Origin: Phoronis australis
Lineage: Eukaryota; Phoronida; Phoronidae
Direction: 5' to 3'
Length of the DNA: 64,000 nt
Assembly (NCBI GenBank): GCA_002633005.1
Contig: NMRA01000027.1
Coordinates: forward strand, 1,660,627-1,724,626
Position numbers and translations under genes: made by a program. Position 1 is the first letter of the stretch; each line of letters begins with the position of its first letter. Shown piece by piece: positions 1-11,225 of this stretch. The notes beneath the pieces are model-generated. The model made no database searches. It was given only the letters and a program-made list of their open reading frames with translations, and was not told the origin of the DNA.

Positions 1-3000
1 CGTGTTTACATGGCGGTATCTGCCTCAATAAAGTTAACCACTTCGAGTGCATGTGTGACAAAGTGTGGGCCGGCGAAACTTGTGAGCTCTCTATATGTCC
101 TTGCACAAACAGTCCGTGTAAAAATGACGGCGTTTGTGACAACCAGACCGACATTTCAAGTATTGCTTGCGTATGCAGACCAGGCTTTGAAGGCTTGGTC
201 TGTGATCATGATGTAAACGACTGCGAATCGAATCCGTGTAAGAACTTGGCGGAATGTGTCGATGGAGAGAACGATTTCACGTGTAAGTGCTCTCCAGGAT
301 TCACAGGTAAACGGTGCGAAACCAACATTGACGAATGCATGTCTCACCCCTGTCGCCACGACAGCACGTGCATTGATGGTTTAGACAGTTACACATGCAA
401 ATGTCTTGCCGGATACGAGGGCACTGAGTGTCAGGTTAAGATTAACGAGTGTGCCAGCGATCCTTGTGACAATGGCGGCACGTGCAATGACGTGTTGAAC
501 GGTTTCCAGTGTGAGTGTATGGCCGGCTACGCCGGGCTTCGCTGCAGTATCAACATTAATGAATGTCTCAGCCACCCTTGTCTCAACGGTTCCACTTGCG
601 TCGATGGAATCAATCACTACAAATGCATGTGTAAAAGTGGCTTCGGTGGACGCCTTTGTGAACAAGACGAAAACGAATGCCTAAGTTCTCCCTGCCTAAA
701 TGGCGGCATGTGCCGCGATCAGCCGAACAGCTTCTATTGCCAGTGCTTGCCGGGTTTTCATGGCGCTCGCTGCGAGAAAAACGCCGACGAGTGTGCTTCT
801 AATCCATGTCGAAACGGTGGCACATGCAAGGACTCTGTCAACGGGTACGAGTGCCAATGTCGCATCGGTTTCCATGGTAAATATTGCCAATACGAAGAGG
901 ACGAGTGCGCGAGCGAGCCATGCATGAACAATGGCACGTGCATTAATGAAGTTGGTCATTATTTGTGTGAGTGTGTTGTTGGTTTCGAGGGTATTCATTG
1001 TGAAATAAACATTGACGACTGTTCCGAAAAGCCTTGTCAGCACGAATCATTCTGCGAAGACGGCATAAACAGTTTCAACTGTCGATGTTCGCCGTGGTAT
1101 AAAGGCAGATTGTGCGGACGACAAGTGCTTAAGAAGCAGTGTCCTTTGATGAGGTGTCTCAACGGTGGCACTGAAATTGTAGAAAATGGTCGCCAGAAGT
1201 GTAAGTGTCGCGAAAGATTCGGGGGTGAGCACTGTGAGAATCCCTCAGGACACAGGGCAGAAAAGCGAAGCCTGGAAAATATGCTGGCTCGCATACGCCA
1301 AGCAGAAAAACTACGGGCAAGACGTCAATTTCTACGAGTGCGTGATCGTATAAAACGACAAACGGAACTTTTCACGCGCTATAAGCGACAAGTGAACATG
1401 TACGTTGACACTCAACAGCTAGAAGGCAACGAAACTTGCAAATTGGATGATATTGATTGCTTAAGGCATGTAGTTTGTGCCAGTAAACCTTGCATGCATG
1501 GGGCAACCTGTTCTGTCTCAGAAAACGGCGATTTCTCGTGTTCTTGCACTAAAGGTTTTGGCGGACATTGTTGTGAGCAATTTTTGGACGAATGCATTTC
1601 TTCACCGTGCATGCATGACGGTCATTGCGTGGACAGATTCGGGGGATACGAATGCCACTGTCGCCCGGGTTTCTGTGGTCTCCACTGCGAGATTGATATC
1701 GACGAGTGTTTGAGTCACCCCTGTCATCATGGTGGCACGTGCAGAGACCTTGCTAACAATTTCGTGTGTAACTGTGAACCTGGTTATACAGGTCACAGAT
1801 GTGAAGTCAATATCGACGAGTGTTCTAGTCAACCTTGCCGAAACGAGGGTGTATGCAACGACCTCGTGGATTCCTTTTGGTGCCGTTGCCCGGATGGGTA
1901 CGGCGGAATTGCGTGCGAGGTCAACGTGAGGCAGTGCGACGGAGATCCTTGCATGCATGGAGGCACGTGCAGTAAAACTGGCAAAAACGACATTAATTGT
2001 TTGTGTCTTGACGGCTTCACGGGCTCAAAATGTGAAACAAACGTGAACGAATGCGCAAGCGATCCATGTCAATGCAACTCTACCTGTATAGATCTCATAG
2101 GAAAGTTCAAGTGCCGATGTTTGCCCGGTTACAAGGGGGCTCTGTGCCAGTTCCAGGTCGATGAATGCCTGAGTCAACCTTGCACACACAACGGTACATG
2201 TTTAGACAAAGTAAACGATTTTGAATGTCAGTGTGAAGTGGGATTCGTAGGGAAAACGTGTGAAAAGAAAGTGCTCGCATGCGGGAGTTCCCCGTGTCGC
2301 AACAACGGCACGTGCTATGACTCATTTCCGAAGTACGACTGCCAGTGTGCGCAGGGGTTTTATGGAACAAACTGTCGGTATGAAGCCGACGAATGCAGAA
2401 GTGATCCATGTTTCAATGACGGGACCTGTGTGGACAAGGTAAATGGCTATGTCTGTGTGTGTCCCGGGGGATTCTCTGGTTTAATTTGCGAGAATGATGT
2501 GAATGAATGTGAGAGTAACCCGTGCTACGCGAACTCTACGTGCCTGGATGATCGTAATAGGTTCATCTGCGTATGTCAAACAGGATTCATCGGCACTAAG
2601 TGTAAGATTGAAGTCGACGAATGTTCGAGNCATTTCCGAAGTACGACTGCCAGTGTGCGCAGGGGTTTTACGGAACAAACTGTCAGTATGAAGCCGACGA
2701 ATGCAGAAGTGATCCATGTTTCAATGACGGGACCTGTGTGGACAAGGTAAATGGCTATGTCTGTGTGTGTCCCGGGGGATTCTCTGGTTTAATTTGCGAG
2801 AATGATGTGAATGAATGTGAGAGTAACCCGTGCTACGCGAACTCTACGTGCCTGGATGATCGTAATAGGTTCATCTGCGTATGTCAAACAGGATTCATCG
2901 GCACTAAGTGTAAGATTGAAGTCGACGAATGTTCGAGTGGCCCTTGCGAGAACGGAGGTCTATGCGTTGACGAAATCAACTCTTACGAGTGCCAGTGCCT

Positions 3001-5510
3001 TGCTGGGTTTACTGGAATTTATTGTGAAACTAACATCGACGAATGTGCCAGTGATCCCTGCTCAGCTATGGGCCTGTGCATCGATGGAATAGATTGCTTC
3101 GAATGCAAATGTTGGCCCGGTTTTGACGGACTGCTCTGCGAACAAGACATTGACGAATGTCTCAGCAAACCCTGCCAGAACGATGGAAAGTGCGTCGACG
3201 GCAAAAACTCGTTTTCGTGTGTTTGCCCCGACGGTTACGCCGACGAGTTGTGTGACATAGTTACTGACCGTTGTTTGCTAATCAGATGCGCACCGGGAGT
3301 ACCTTGTGTGAACACCGAGTTCGGTCCAACCTGTCAGTGCCCCCCGGGTCTGATGGGAGCCCACTGTCAATACGACATGGATGAGTGTGCCAGTACACCT
3401 TGTGCAAATTACGGGCGCTGCGTGGACCATACAGGCGGTTTCACGTGCGAGTGTGTCAACGGTTACCGTGGCATAACGTGTCAAATTGAGCCGGATCCGT
3501 GTACCCAACTGATTTGTGAAAACCATGGTACATGTGTCCATTTAGAAATTGGCCTTGGTTGTGCTTGTTTGCCAGGTTTTACAGGAAGTCGTTGTGAGCA
3601 AATAGCGAATGGTTGTTCAAGTCAGCCGTGTCTTCACGATGGGCTCTGTGAAGTACTCGGACAGGGCTTCAAATGTGATTGTAGGGCAGGGTACGGTGGC
3701 GATAGATGTGAGAACGTAGTCAACCCCTGTGCACAGAGACCATGCAGGAATAAGGCTGAATGTCACGTAGTATCGTCCAAAAACGCAAAGGGCCATTTGA
3801 TTTCCGTTAACTATAAGTGCGTATGTTCTCCAGCTTACACTGGTTACAATTGCGAGACTAGAATTTGCGATACGCATCCCTGTAAGAATAACGGTGTGTG
3901 CTTCGACAGGTCTTTAGAACATCGCAAGCAAGACACGGACGTGGACGCTTTACAAAGAGGTTTTATTTGCATGTGTACGGGTCACTTCACCGGGGATTTG
4001 TGCGAGCGCAACTTGAAACTATGTCAACCTAATCCGTGTATGCACGGTGGTCAGTGCGGATTCGACGACGCAGGCAGTCAACAGTGCGACTGCCCCCCTG
4101 GTTTTACAGGACACTTTTGCCAACATCCTCCTAAAAGAGGAATACATATTTGTGTCAAGATTCAATGTCAAAATGGCGGTTCCTGTTCATTCAATAACAC
4201 AGGAAGTGAGGTTTGCAATTGTCCACCACCGTATGGAGGGGACTATTGCGAGGTGGTTGCTAGGCCGTCCAATGATGCCGAGCAAAACCTTGTCAATACT
4301 GGAATTCAAGGATGTTTCGACAATGCGTGTCAGAATGGCGGAACTTGTGCTGCTGACGGCAAGGGTGGACATGCGTGCCAATGTCCAAATCAGTATACGG
4401 GTGAACAATGCGAGACCAACTTGAAAGGCTTTGCAAAAGATCTCGAACAATGCGTTCGCATGGCTTGCCAGAATGGAGGTACTTGTATCAAACACAGTGA
4501 TCAACAAGAGACGTGCAAGTGTCCGCCAAAGTACAAGGGAGAGAGGTGCGAAGCCAAGCTCGAGATGAGTTTCGGCACCGAAGAACAATGCAATCTTGAT
4601 TGTAAAAATGGCGGAACATGCGTTAGACGACACAAACGAGATGGCATGACAAATAGCACGAATGAGCACTGCAACTGCGCAGAGCATTTCACCGGACGCA
4701 CCTGTGAGAGTAGAGTGACGAAAGTATCCATTTGCGAAAGGGTTGTTTGCCAAAATGGTGGCATGTGTGTGAAGCAAGCTCACGGCACCGAAACTTGCAA
4801 GTGTCCTCAACACTTTGAGGGACAACTGTGCGAACACGCTCGAACAACCCAATATACGACAACTTTGACCACAAAGCAGGTTAATTTCACCGATGCTACT
4901 GTTTCCAGCGTACTGTCCAGTACAACGCGGGATAACGATTCCTGTGCGGTGAAAGCATGCAAAAATGGGGGGACTTGCTTTCATGGCGTTAACGGCAAAG
5001 ATAGCTGTGTCTGCGTAGACGGGTACAACGGGAACCTGTGTGAATTGAGGGCTAATGTGAAAGAAGCCATTGAGAAGACCATGGTTAAACCATGTAGCGA
5101 AAACATTTGTAAGAATGGTGCAACCTGTTTCGAGCACTTTGGCGGGAGACTGGAATGCCATTGTCCGATTCAATTCAGCGGTAGCATATGCGAGCTGCCT
5201 TCTGACCGCGTGAAAGCTCCCGCGGAAATTGCCAAGAACTTTCACAACGAACGCTGCTCGAAGATTTGTCGAAACGGCGGTACTTGCGTTATAGGCAAGG
5301 ACAAGCAAGAAACATGCTTCTGCCTTGAGGATTATTCGGGCGAGCAGTGTGAGGTAAACCTAGAAGAGTTATACAAAGACCAAAGCCAGAATGAATGCAA
5401 CGAGCAAACGTGCCAGAATGGCGGGGTATGCGAAATCGATGAGTCCACTGGGGCAAACAAGTGTCGCTGCAAGAGAGAATACACTGGCGAATGGTGTCAG
5501 ACGAATAAGA
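1..5510 (+). CDS. EGF-repeat transmembrane protein, exon 1 (5' partial)
   Basis: The frame is open from base 3, inside an EGF repeat, so the start codon and signal peptide lie outside the window. Skipping the duplicated segment at 2630-2937 gives one 5,200-nt coding exon of about 40 EGF-like repeats. Repeats 3-28 are mostly calcium-binding type (I/V-D/N-E-C start, C-x-D-x-x-N-x-F/Y). About 21 carry the O-glucose consensus C-x-S-x-P-C, and a similar number carry the O-fucose pattern C-x4-S/T-C. Repeats 29-40 are more divergent, with long spacers. A basic linker splits repeats 11 and 12, and a Thr/Ser-rich stalk lies between repeats 36 and 37. Repeat 11 lacks its third cysteine. The exon ends at a GTAAGT donor in phase 1, which fits the exon at 29263. 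Extracellular adhesion or signalling is inferred. The array is Notch-like, but no LNR, laminin-G or DSL module is visible. Confidence 0.9.
1248..1480 (+). other. Basic inter-EGF linker with two furin-type motifs
   Basis: The linker separates EGF repeat 11 from repeat 12. It is rich in Arg, Lys, Glu and Leu and reads like an amphipathic helix. It contains R-I-K-R (1347-1358) and R-Y-K-R (1377-1388), both matching the R-x-K/R-R site of furin-type proprotein convertases. Two extra cysteines follow before repeat 12. Cleavage here would give a two-chain receptor comparable to Notch S1 processing. That is inference from the motif only. Confidence 0.6.
2323..2937. repeat. 307-bp direct duplication flanking a single N
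   Basis: Bases 2323-2629 and 2631-2937 are nearly identical; I see two substitutions. They abut at one N (2630). The offset of 308 breaks the reading frame of the EGF exon. Collapsing one copy restores one continuous frame with intact EGF spacing (repeats 19-21). This is the expected trace of two overlapping contigs or haplotypes joined by a one-base gap, not a real EGF expansion. Confidence 0.9.
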
Positions 5511-5553
5511 GTAAGTTGATGACAGTTATATCTTGATATCGTCATTGTTAAAA

Positions 5554-6490
5554 TAGACCGGGATCCCAGAGCTTTTTTGGGCATGAAAAGCTAACCAATT
5601 TTCTTTGGTGCCACAGTGCTCTGTGGGTATCCTGATGCTTGGAAATGGCCGTCTGGCAGGTTCGCTCTGGTGGGTGTGGTCAGGGGAGCCAAGAGAATTA
5701 CACTAAAAAATTGAGCTAGATCAACTTTTCTGGTAACCACTTAAAACTGCCTTCGATACCTGCTACGTCATCCATTGTATCAAAATTGGTCAATGCCAGA
5801 CAATTTCAGTGGTGGGGAGTACCCGCCAGACGAACATATACAGGGTACAAAAATTGAGCTAGATCAATCCAAGAGGTAACCGTTTGAAACCAGTCGCAAA
5901 ATATTCACCATAAGCCCAGGCATCAGGAATGAACACTGCCAGACAAATCTAGTGGTGGGTTACCCCCGCCAGACACGCCCAAATACCTGAATTGAGCTAG
6001 ATCAACCTATCAGGTAACCGTTTGAAACCAATTGCACGATGTTCAGCATCAATGAACATGGCACAACAGTTAGCTGCCAGACAATTTCAGTGGTGGGGTG
6101 CCCCTGCCAGACGATTATTAAAAAGTGTTAAAAATTGAGCTAGATCAACCCAAGAGGTAACCGCTTAAAACCAGTTCCAAAATATTCACCGTAAGCCCAG
6201 GTATAACAAATGAACACTGCCAGACAAATCTAGTGGTAGGTTAGCTTCGCCAGACACACCCGAATACATGAATTGAGCTAGATCAACCCAAGAGGTAACC
6301 GCATGAAACCATTTGCAAAATATTCGCCGTAAGCCCAGGTATCAAGAATAAATACTGCCAGACAAATCTAGTGGTGGGTTATCCCCGCCAGACACGCCCA
6401 AGTACCTGAGTTGAGCTAGATCAACCCGCCAGGTAACCGCTTAAAACCATTTGCATAATGTCGAGCAACATTCTGCATGCAACAAAAGAT
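5554..6490 (+). repeat. Left terminal inverted repeat with six ~140-bp subrepeats
   Basis: The near-palindrome TTGAGCTAGATCAA recurs at 5711, 5854, 5992, 6135, 6273 and 6411, a spacing of 143, 138, 143, 138 and 138. Each unit also carries GGTAACC and two CCAGACA-type boxes around a GTGGTGGG core. Alternating unit lengths suggest two unit types. Such arrays could be multiple transposase-binding sites; this is inference. Confidence 0.85.
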
Positions 6491-7047
6491 ACTTTACAGT
6501 CATTTTTAGCGGTGGGGCAGTAGCGTGCAGAGGTTTGATCGATGTAGGGGCTACTTTTTTACACGTCCCTATCTCTCTAATGAAATGCATATATCCTGTT
6601 TAGGTACTGTACGTAGCGAACATGGTGGTTCGAATTTCAAGAACGGTGGATCTTGGTATTTTGCAAACGTCGACACTATAGAGTTTTCGGCGATGCCTTT
6701 GACGCAGCTTTGAATTAGGGGGAAGGGGAATCTGTATACATGACGACGACTCATGTTCATGAGATGAGACGGAATTTGTAATACCAGATACGAGGATGCT
6801 GTGACGGTTGCTCGCAAAGAACGGGACACAAATTAGGATGTAATGTGGTCCAAAAAGAGAACATTCTCGCGTTATTTCCTGTCGAAGTTTCAAATCAGCC
6901 ATGCTTAAATGAGTGATTACACCTGATGGCTACTCAGACGGAAATATGAAGTCTAGTTGGCGAATGACTTAACAAAATTGTATATCTGGTTGTATTTTAG
7001 CGTGTTACTTAAGTTGCTTACATCGCTGGAGATGGGGACATCCCACT

Positions 7048-8130
7048 ATTTCGAAAGTTTACTACTCGGAAGGTTCCCTGACTATTCCTTCAACGATTCA
7101 TCACTCCGAAGATTCACCGCTCCAAACATATCTATACTTTCAGACTCAGATGTGATTTTTGAACTTTTGCATTTTAAAATAAACGATATTTCGGCTATTA
7201 GATGCACCTATACCGAAAACAACGTCCGGGCACTAAAACACTTTGGGTTTTATGTAGACAGTGACCACCGTCTCCAGCTGGCCAGCACAACTAGAAACGG
7301 TAGTCTGGCAGAATTCATGCGCATGCGAAATTGCCCGCATGTCTTAAAATGAGAACGCACTTGCATTTTAAAATGATATGAAGTAGGAATACTGATGAAT
7401 CATCAGCCAAGATACAATTCATCAAATTCATGTCAAGATCGAATCGCAGCGCGACGCACACGGCCGGGTCGAAACTAAATGAAGTTACTAGGCCACCCTG
7501 TCCCTGCCAGTCCTCATGAAGTCGGGGAGTCCCATTTAGTCTTCTTAAATTGAAAACGCCGTTGGTCGCCGCAGCCGTGCCGCAGATGTTGTCTTTGCTT
7601 GAGAATGAGTCATGATCACACAACCAATATAGTGAACTGTCGGAATTCTGGGCCCAGTCTCGAATAATGTTTGGCATTTTTAATTTACTTTTGTGCGAAC
7701 TCAAGATAAGTGTCCATTACTCAATGCTCGAATACATAATGACTTACGTGGATGGTTGATTCGTCATATTTTTCAGTTGACAAAACCAACATTAAAACTA
7801 AAAGTTTGAGTTTAAACTCGAAATTTCGAATTTTTACTCGAGTTTGTAGTACGCATATAAAGGTTTTTAAGTGCAAACTTGGACTAGAAACTCATATGCA
7901 TGAGCTATAATTATTCGAGCACAATCTGATAACCACTTGTCTTGAGTTCGCACAAAAGGAGCAAAGAAATTGCCAAAAATAATTTCCAGTTCGTTTCGAA
8001 TACAAAGATTAGAGACCGGGCCCAGGGTTTGGAATAGTGGAAATTCAAAGTAGTGATCTTTAGAAGATAACGAACCTTCGGAGTAATGGGCATTCTGAGT
8101 ACTGGACCTTAGGAGTATTGAACCTTCGTC
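7048..8130. repeat. Two inverted clusters of a TTCCGAAGGTT-like short repeat
   Basis: Near 7048-7125 (plus) and 8020-8130 (minus) there are several loosely repeated 12-14 bp units of the type ACTAYTCCGAAGGTTC. The two clusters point towards each other inside the 5.7 kb element. The 131-codon open frame at 6957-7352 overlaps the first cluster and resembles no family I know, so I do not call it a gene. Confidence 0.5.
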
Positions 8131-9463
8131 ATAGTGACATGGAACCCTGGAAATCTTTTCCATCTAGTTTGTGGCTCGTATGAAGTCTGCAGGGTTGTGC
8201 ACCATTGACATTGATTGACTAGAGAAGATTTTCATTGACTAAAGTTGAGGTCTATGCCTACCTTTCCATCATAACGTGAAAATGCTCAACGGTGTATTCT
8301 CAGTGCAAGAAAACACAGTAGTTGTAGGTCTGGCTTTTAGCACGACGGAGAACTGACTACAATGAACTTACTGTCAGCATGTACCGAATTTAAAAGAACA
8401 GAAACGTTCAAACGTGTACACGCATGCATGTCAATCCATCCAACAATCAAAGTGGACACTGGTTGAACAACATATTTACAAATTTGACGATCACTTTCAA
8501 TACAAAATTTGAAAATGCCTACATTTCCACCGTACTATGGTTGCAATCAAACCAAAAATAGCAGAATAACAAATCTCAATTTTTCTGCTGTTGTGTTTCT
8601 TGGCCGAGTTTAAGACCTTCACACCGCACTACTTTTTGGGAGTTCTCTCGTTGTTATTTACATTAACATGGAGCTTACTTAGGTCTTAGGGCTAGACTTT
8701 TATGCTTAGGTATAGACATTCACTTCTGGACTCACTTGTTACCCTTTGTTGTAGCCACCACGCGCGTGCTTTATGAATAACATTCTCCTCTTATCGTATG
8801 CACGATCCTGTCATCTACACAAACAGCGGCACTCGGGCGAAGTTTACCGAGTTTGGTCCGACGCTATATGACGCGGTTTGAATCAGAAGCGGATTCAAAA
8901 TTATTGCTAACTTAGTTATCATTGTAGGTAGCACCAGTAGCTGAAACAATTTTGTTGTTATTGTCCAATTAAACCCTATCTTTAACGAATATGCTGGGGG
9001 TGGACCTTTTCAGCGGGGTAGGGGCTCGATTGAACCCCCCGAACCCTCCCCCGGCTACGGGATATGGGCCTGTACTATCAATAATAAAAGTAGAAAGGTG
9101 AAGCATAAACTAGATTCTTTGTTTAATTCAACTGCAATTCAGTCACTATTTCCAAAAATATACATAGTCGTTGGATACCCCTTCCCCAATGTGGATGCCC
9201 GGGTCCGTCGCCACGGTGGCTGAGCACCATATACAACATTTATGGATAATTAATTCGAACGTGTTTTATATTCACTATGAAGACAAAAAGCGAACAGTTC
9301 CATTGCCCGCATATCTGTGTCGTGCCAATGAAATGATTGTCAATCCAACTAAACTGAAAAACTAATAGGACTCGTTATACCCACGAATCAGTTGTGAATA
9401 AAATGTTCGCAACATGAACAGAATTTTTTATCTGCATTACAGCTTTGATAGTTTCCACGAAAT

Positions 9464-10077
9464 CTAACACGACCATACATACCCAATATCAGATGCCGCA
9501 GAGGTGTTTTCAGCCTTTTTGGAGAACACCATATCAAACATAAAAAATACAGACTGTTTCAAAGAGAGGTCAACAGCCGCTCTATTAAAGTTCTTCCTCG
9601 TTTGTAGCACTGAGAACGCACCGTTTTCCAGCGCTTCACGTAATATTGGGTTTGCCAATTTCAACTTTTGGTAAAACAATGTTCCCCATGTGGCGTAGTT
9701 TGGGTGGTTCAGGGCAAAAGATACATCTAGCGTAGTCGGAAAAATGTTGGTATAGCCACTGAAGTCATTGTTCTTGACGCATTTCTGGAGTTCTCTGTGG
9801 GCTCGGTTGATGAGAAAGACGAAGATTGCCCAAAACTGACCAGTTTTGCCAAATTTGCCATTAATAACTGTGTGAAATGAAGGTAGATGGCTCGCAAACA
9901 TAACGCAGGCGACAGCAAAAGACGGCATTTTGATTTATTCCTTTTAGCAGTTGCATCAAATGACTCGTCCGAAAACAAAGAGACGCAGAGAAAACACAAT
10001 GTGCTATCCGTCATGGACGGGTTTTTAGGTTTTGCTTTTAGTAGTGAATTATGTGGAGTATTCCGCTGTTTTCGCAT
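9464..10077 (-). pseudogene. Decayed transposon-associated coding sequence
   Basis: An open frame of 154 codons (9464-9928) lies on the minus strand inside the 5.7 kb element. A second frame (9727-10077) overlaps it, suggesting a frameshift. Features visible are a hydrophobic stretch, then ALNHPNYATWGTLFY, then NGAFSVLQTRKNFNRAAVDL. From memory, the 'NHPNYARW...P.DL.LEQT' pattern recurs in proteins carried by invertebrate transposons, but I cannot verify the family. No start codon or full-length domain is convincing. Confidence 0.4.
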
Positions 10078-10309
10078 GGACTTGTGAGGTCGCTCGAACC
10101 TCAGGCGCGATTTTTCTGGTTTTCATGCCCTGACATAAACTTGCAGACAAAAATCTCTGCACCTTGTGCAGTGACATATGTCGTACAGACTTAGTGGCTC
10201 TATTGAAAATCGAAGTGCCTGGTTCCTGATTGTGATGCTTATTCAGCGTGAATGGGCTTATAATCAATTTCGTTTCGACTCTTTATTTGTCTGATGGAGG
10301 CATCTTATT

Positions 10310-11225
10310 GTTTTGCCACGTGCAATGATGCTGAACATCGTGCAATTAGTTTCAAACCGTTGCCTCAACTCAGGTACTTGGGCGTGTCTGGCGGGGATAA
10401 CCCACCACTAGATTTGTCTGGCAGTATTTATTCTTGATACCTGGGCTTACGGTGAATATTTTGCAACTGGTTTCATGCGGTTACCTCTTGTGTTGATCTA
10501 GCTCAATTCATGTATTTGGACGTGTCTGGCAGGGCTAACCCACCACTAAATTTGTCTGGCAGTATTTATTCGTGATACCTTGGCTTACGGTGAATATTTT
10601 GGAACTGGTTTTAAGCGGTTACCTCTTGGGTTGATCTACCTCAATTTTAAACCCTTTTTGATGATCGTCTGGCAGGGGCACCCCACCACTGAAATTGTCT
10701 GGCATCTAACTGTTGTGCCATGTTCAGTGATGCTGAACATAGTGCAATTGGTTTCAAACGGTTACCTGATGGGTTGATCTAGCTCAATTCAGGTACTTGG
10801 GCGTGTCTGGCGGTGGTAACCCACCACTAGATTTGTCTGGCAGTGCTCATTCGTGATACCTGTGCTCACGGTGAATATTTTGCCACTGGTTTCAAGCGGT
10901 TACCTCTTGGATTGATCTAGCTCAATTTTTGTACCCTGTATATATTCGTCAGGCGGGTACTCCCCACCACTGAAGTTGTCTGGCATTGACCAATTTTGAT
11001 ACAATGGATGACGTAGCAGGTATCGAAGGCAGTTTTAAGTGGTTACCAGAAAAGTTGATCTAGCTCAATTTTTTAGTGTAATTCTCTTGGCTCCCCTGAC
11101 CACACCCACCAGAGCGAACCTGCCAGACGGCCATTTCCAAACATCAGGAAACCCACAGACCACTGTGGAACCAAAGAAAATTGGTTACCTTTTCATGCCC
11201 AAAAATGCTCTGGGATCCCGGTCTA
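10310..11225 (-). repeat. Right terminal inverted repeat with matching subrepeats
   Basis: This is the reverse complement of the left end. The inverted motif TTGATCTAGCTCAA or a close variant occurs near 10493, 10631, 10774, 10912 and 11055. A sixth, innermost unit near 10360 has lost the motif. Divergence between the two arms shows the element is not recent. Confidence 0.85.

Larger units (their letters stand above)
5554..11225. mobile_element. 5.7-kb DNA element with ~0.9-kb terminal inverted repeats
   Basis: The sequence starting TAGACCGGGATCCCAGAGC at 5554 reappears inverted, ending at 11225. The inverted match continues for roughly 900 bp inwards, to about 6490 on the left and 10310 on the right. 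Flanks offer at most a weak A-rich target duplication, so the superfamily is not assigned. The ~3.8 kb centre holds only decayed coding sequence (see 9464-10077), so this copy looks dead. The architecture resembles foldback or long-TIR elements. Confidence 0.8.

Noticed and set aside
2323-2937. Real tandem expansion of EGF repeats 19-21
   Set aside because: The copies join at an N and break the frame. The offset of 308 is not a multiple of three. An assembly or haplotype artefact is simpler.
4187-5308. 373-codon open frame on the minus strand
   Set aside because: It lies exactly antisense to the EGF repeats, where cysteine codons (TGY) leave the opposite strand free of stops. It has no splice context or domain of its own.
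1-5510. Notch orthologue
   Set aside because: The EGF array and glycosylation sites are Notch-like, but no LNR repeats precede the membrane span and the tail has no ankyrin repeats, and the total tail is short.
5700-6430. CRISPR-like array
   Set aside because: The ~140-bp periodic motif has similar, not unique, intervening sequence, is mirrored at the other end of a transposon, and sits in an animal intron.
6957-7352. 131-codon plus-strand frame in the long-TIR element
   Set aside because: It overlaps the short TTCCGAAG repeat cluster and has no recognisable domain. More likely chance.
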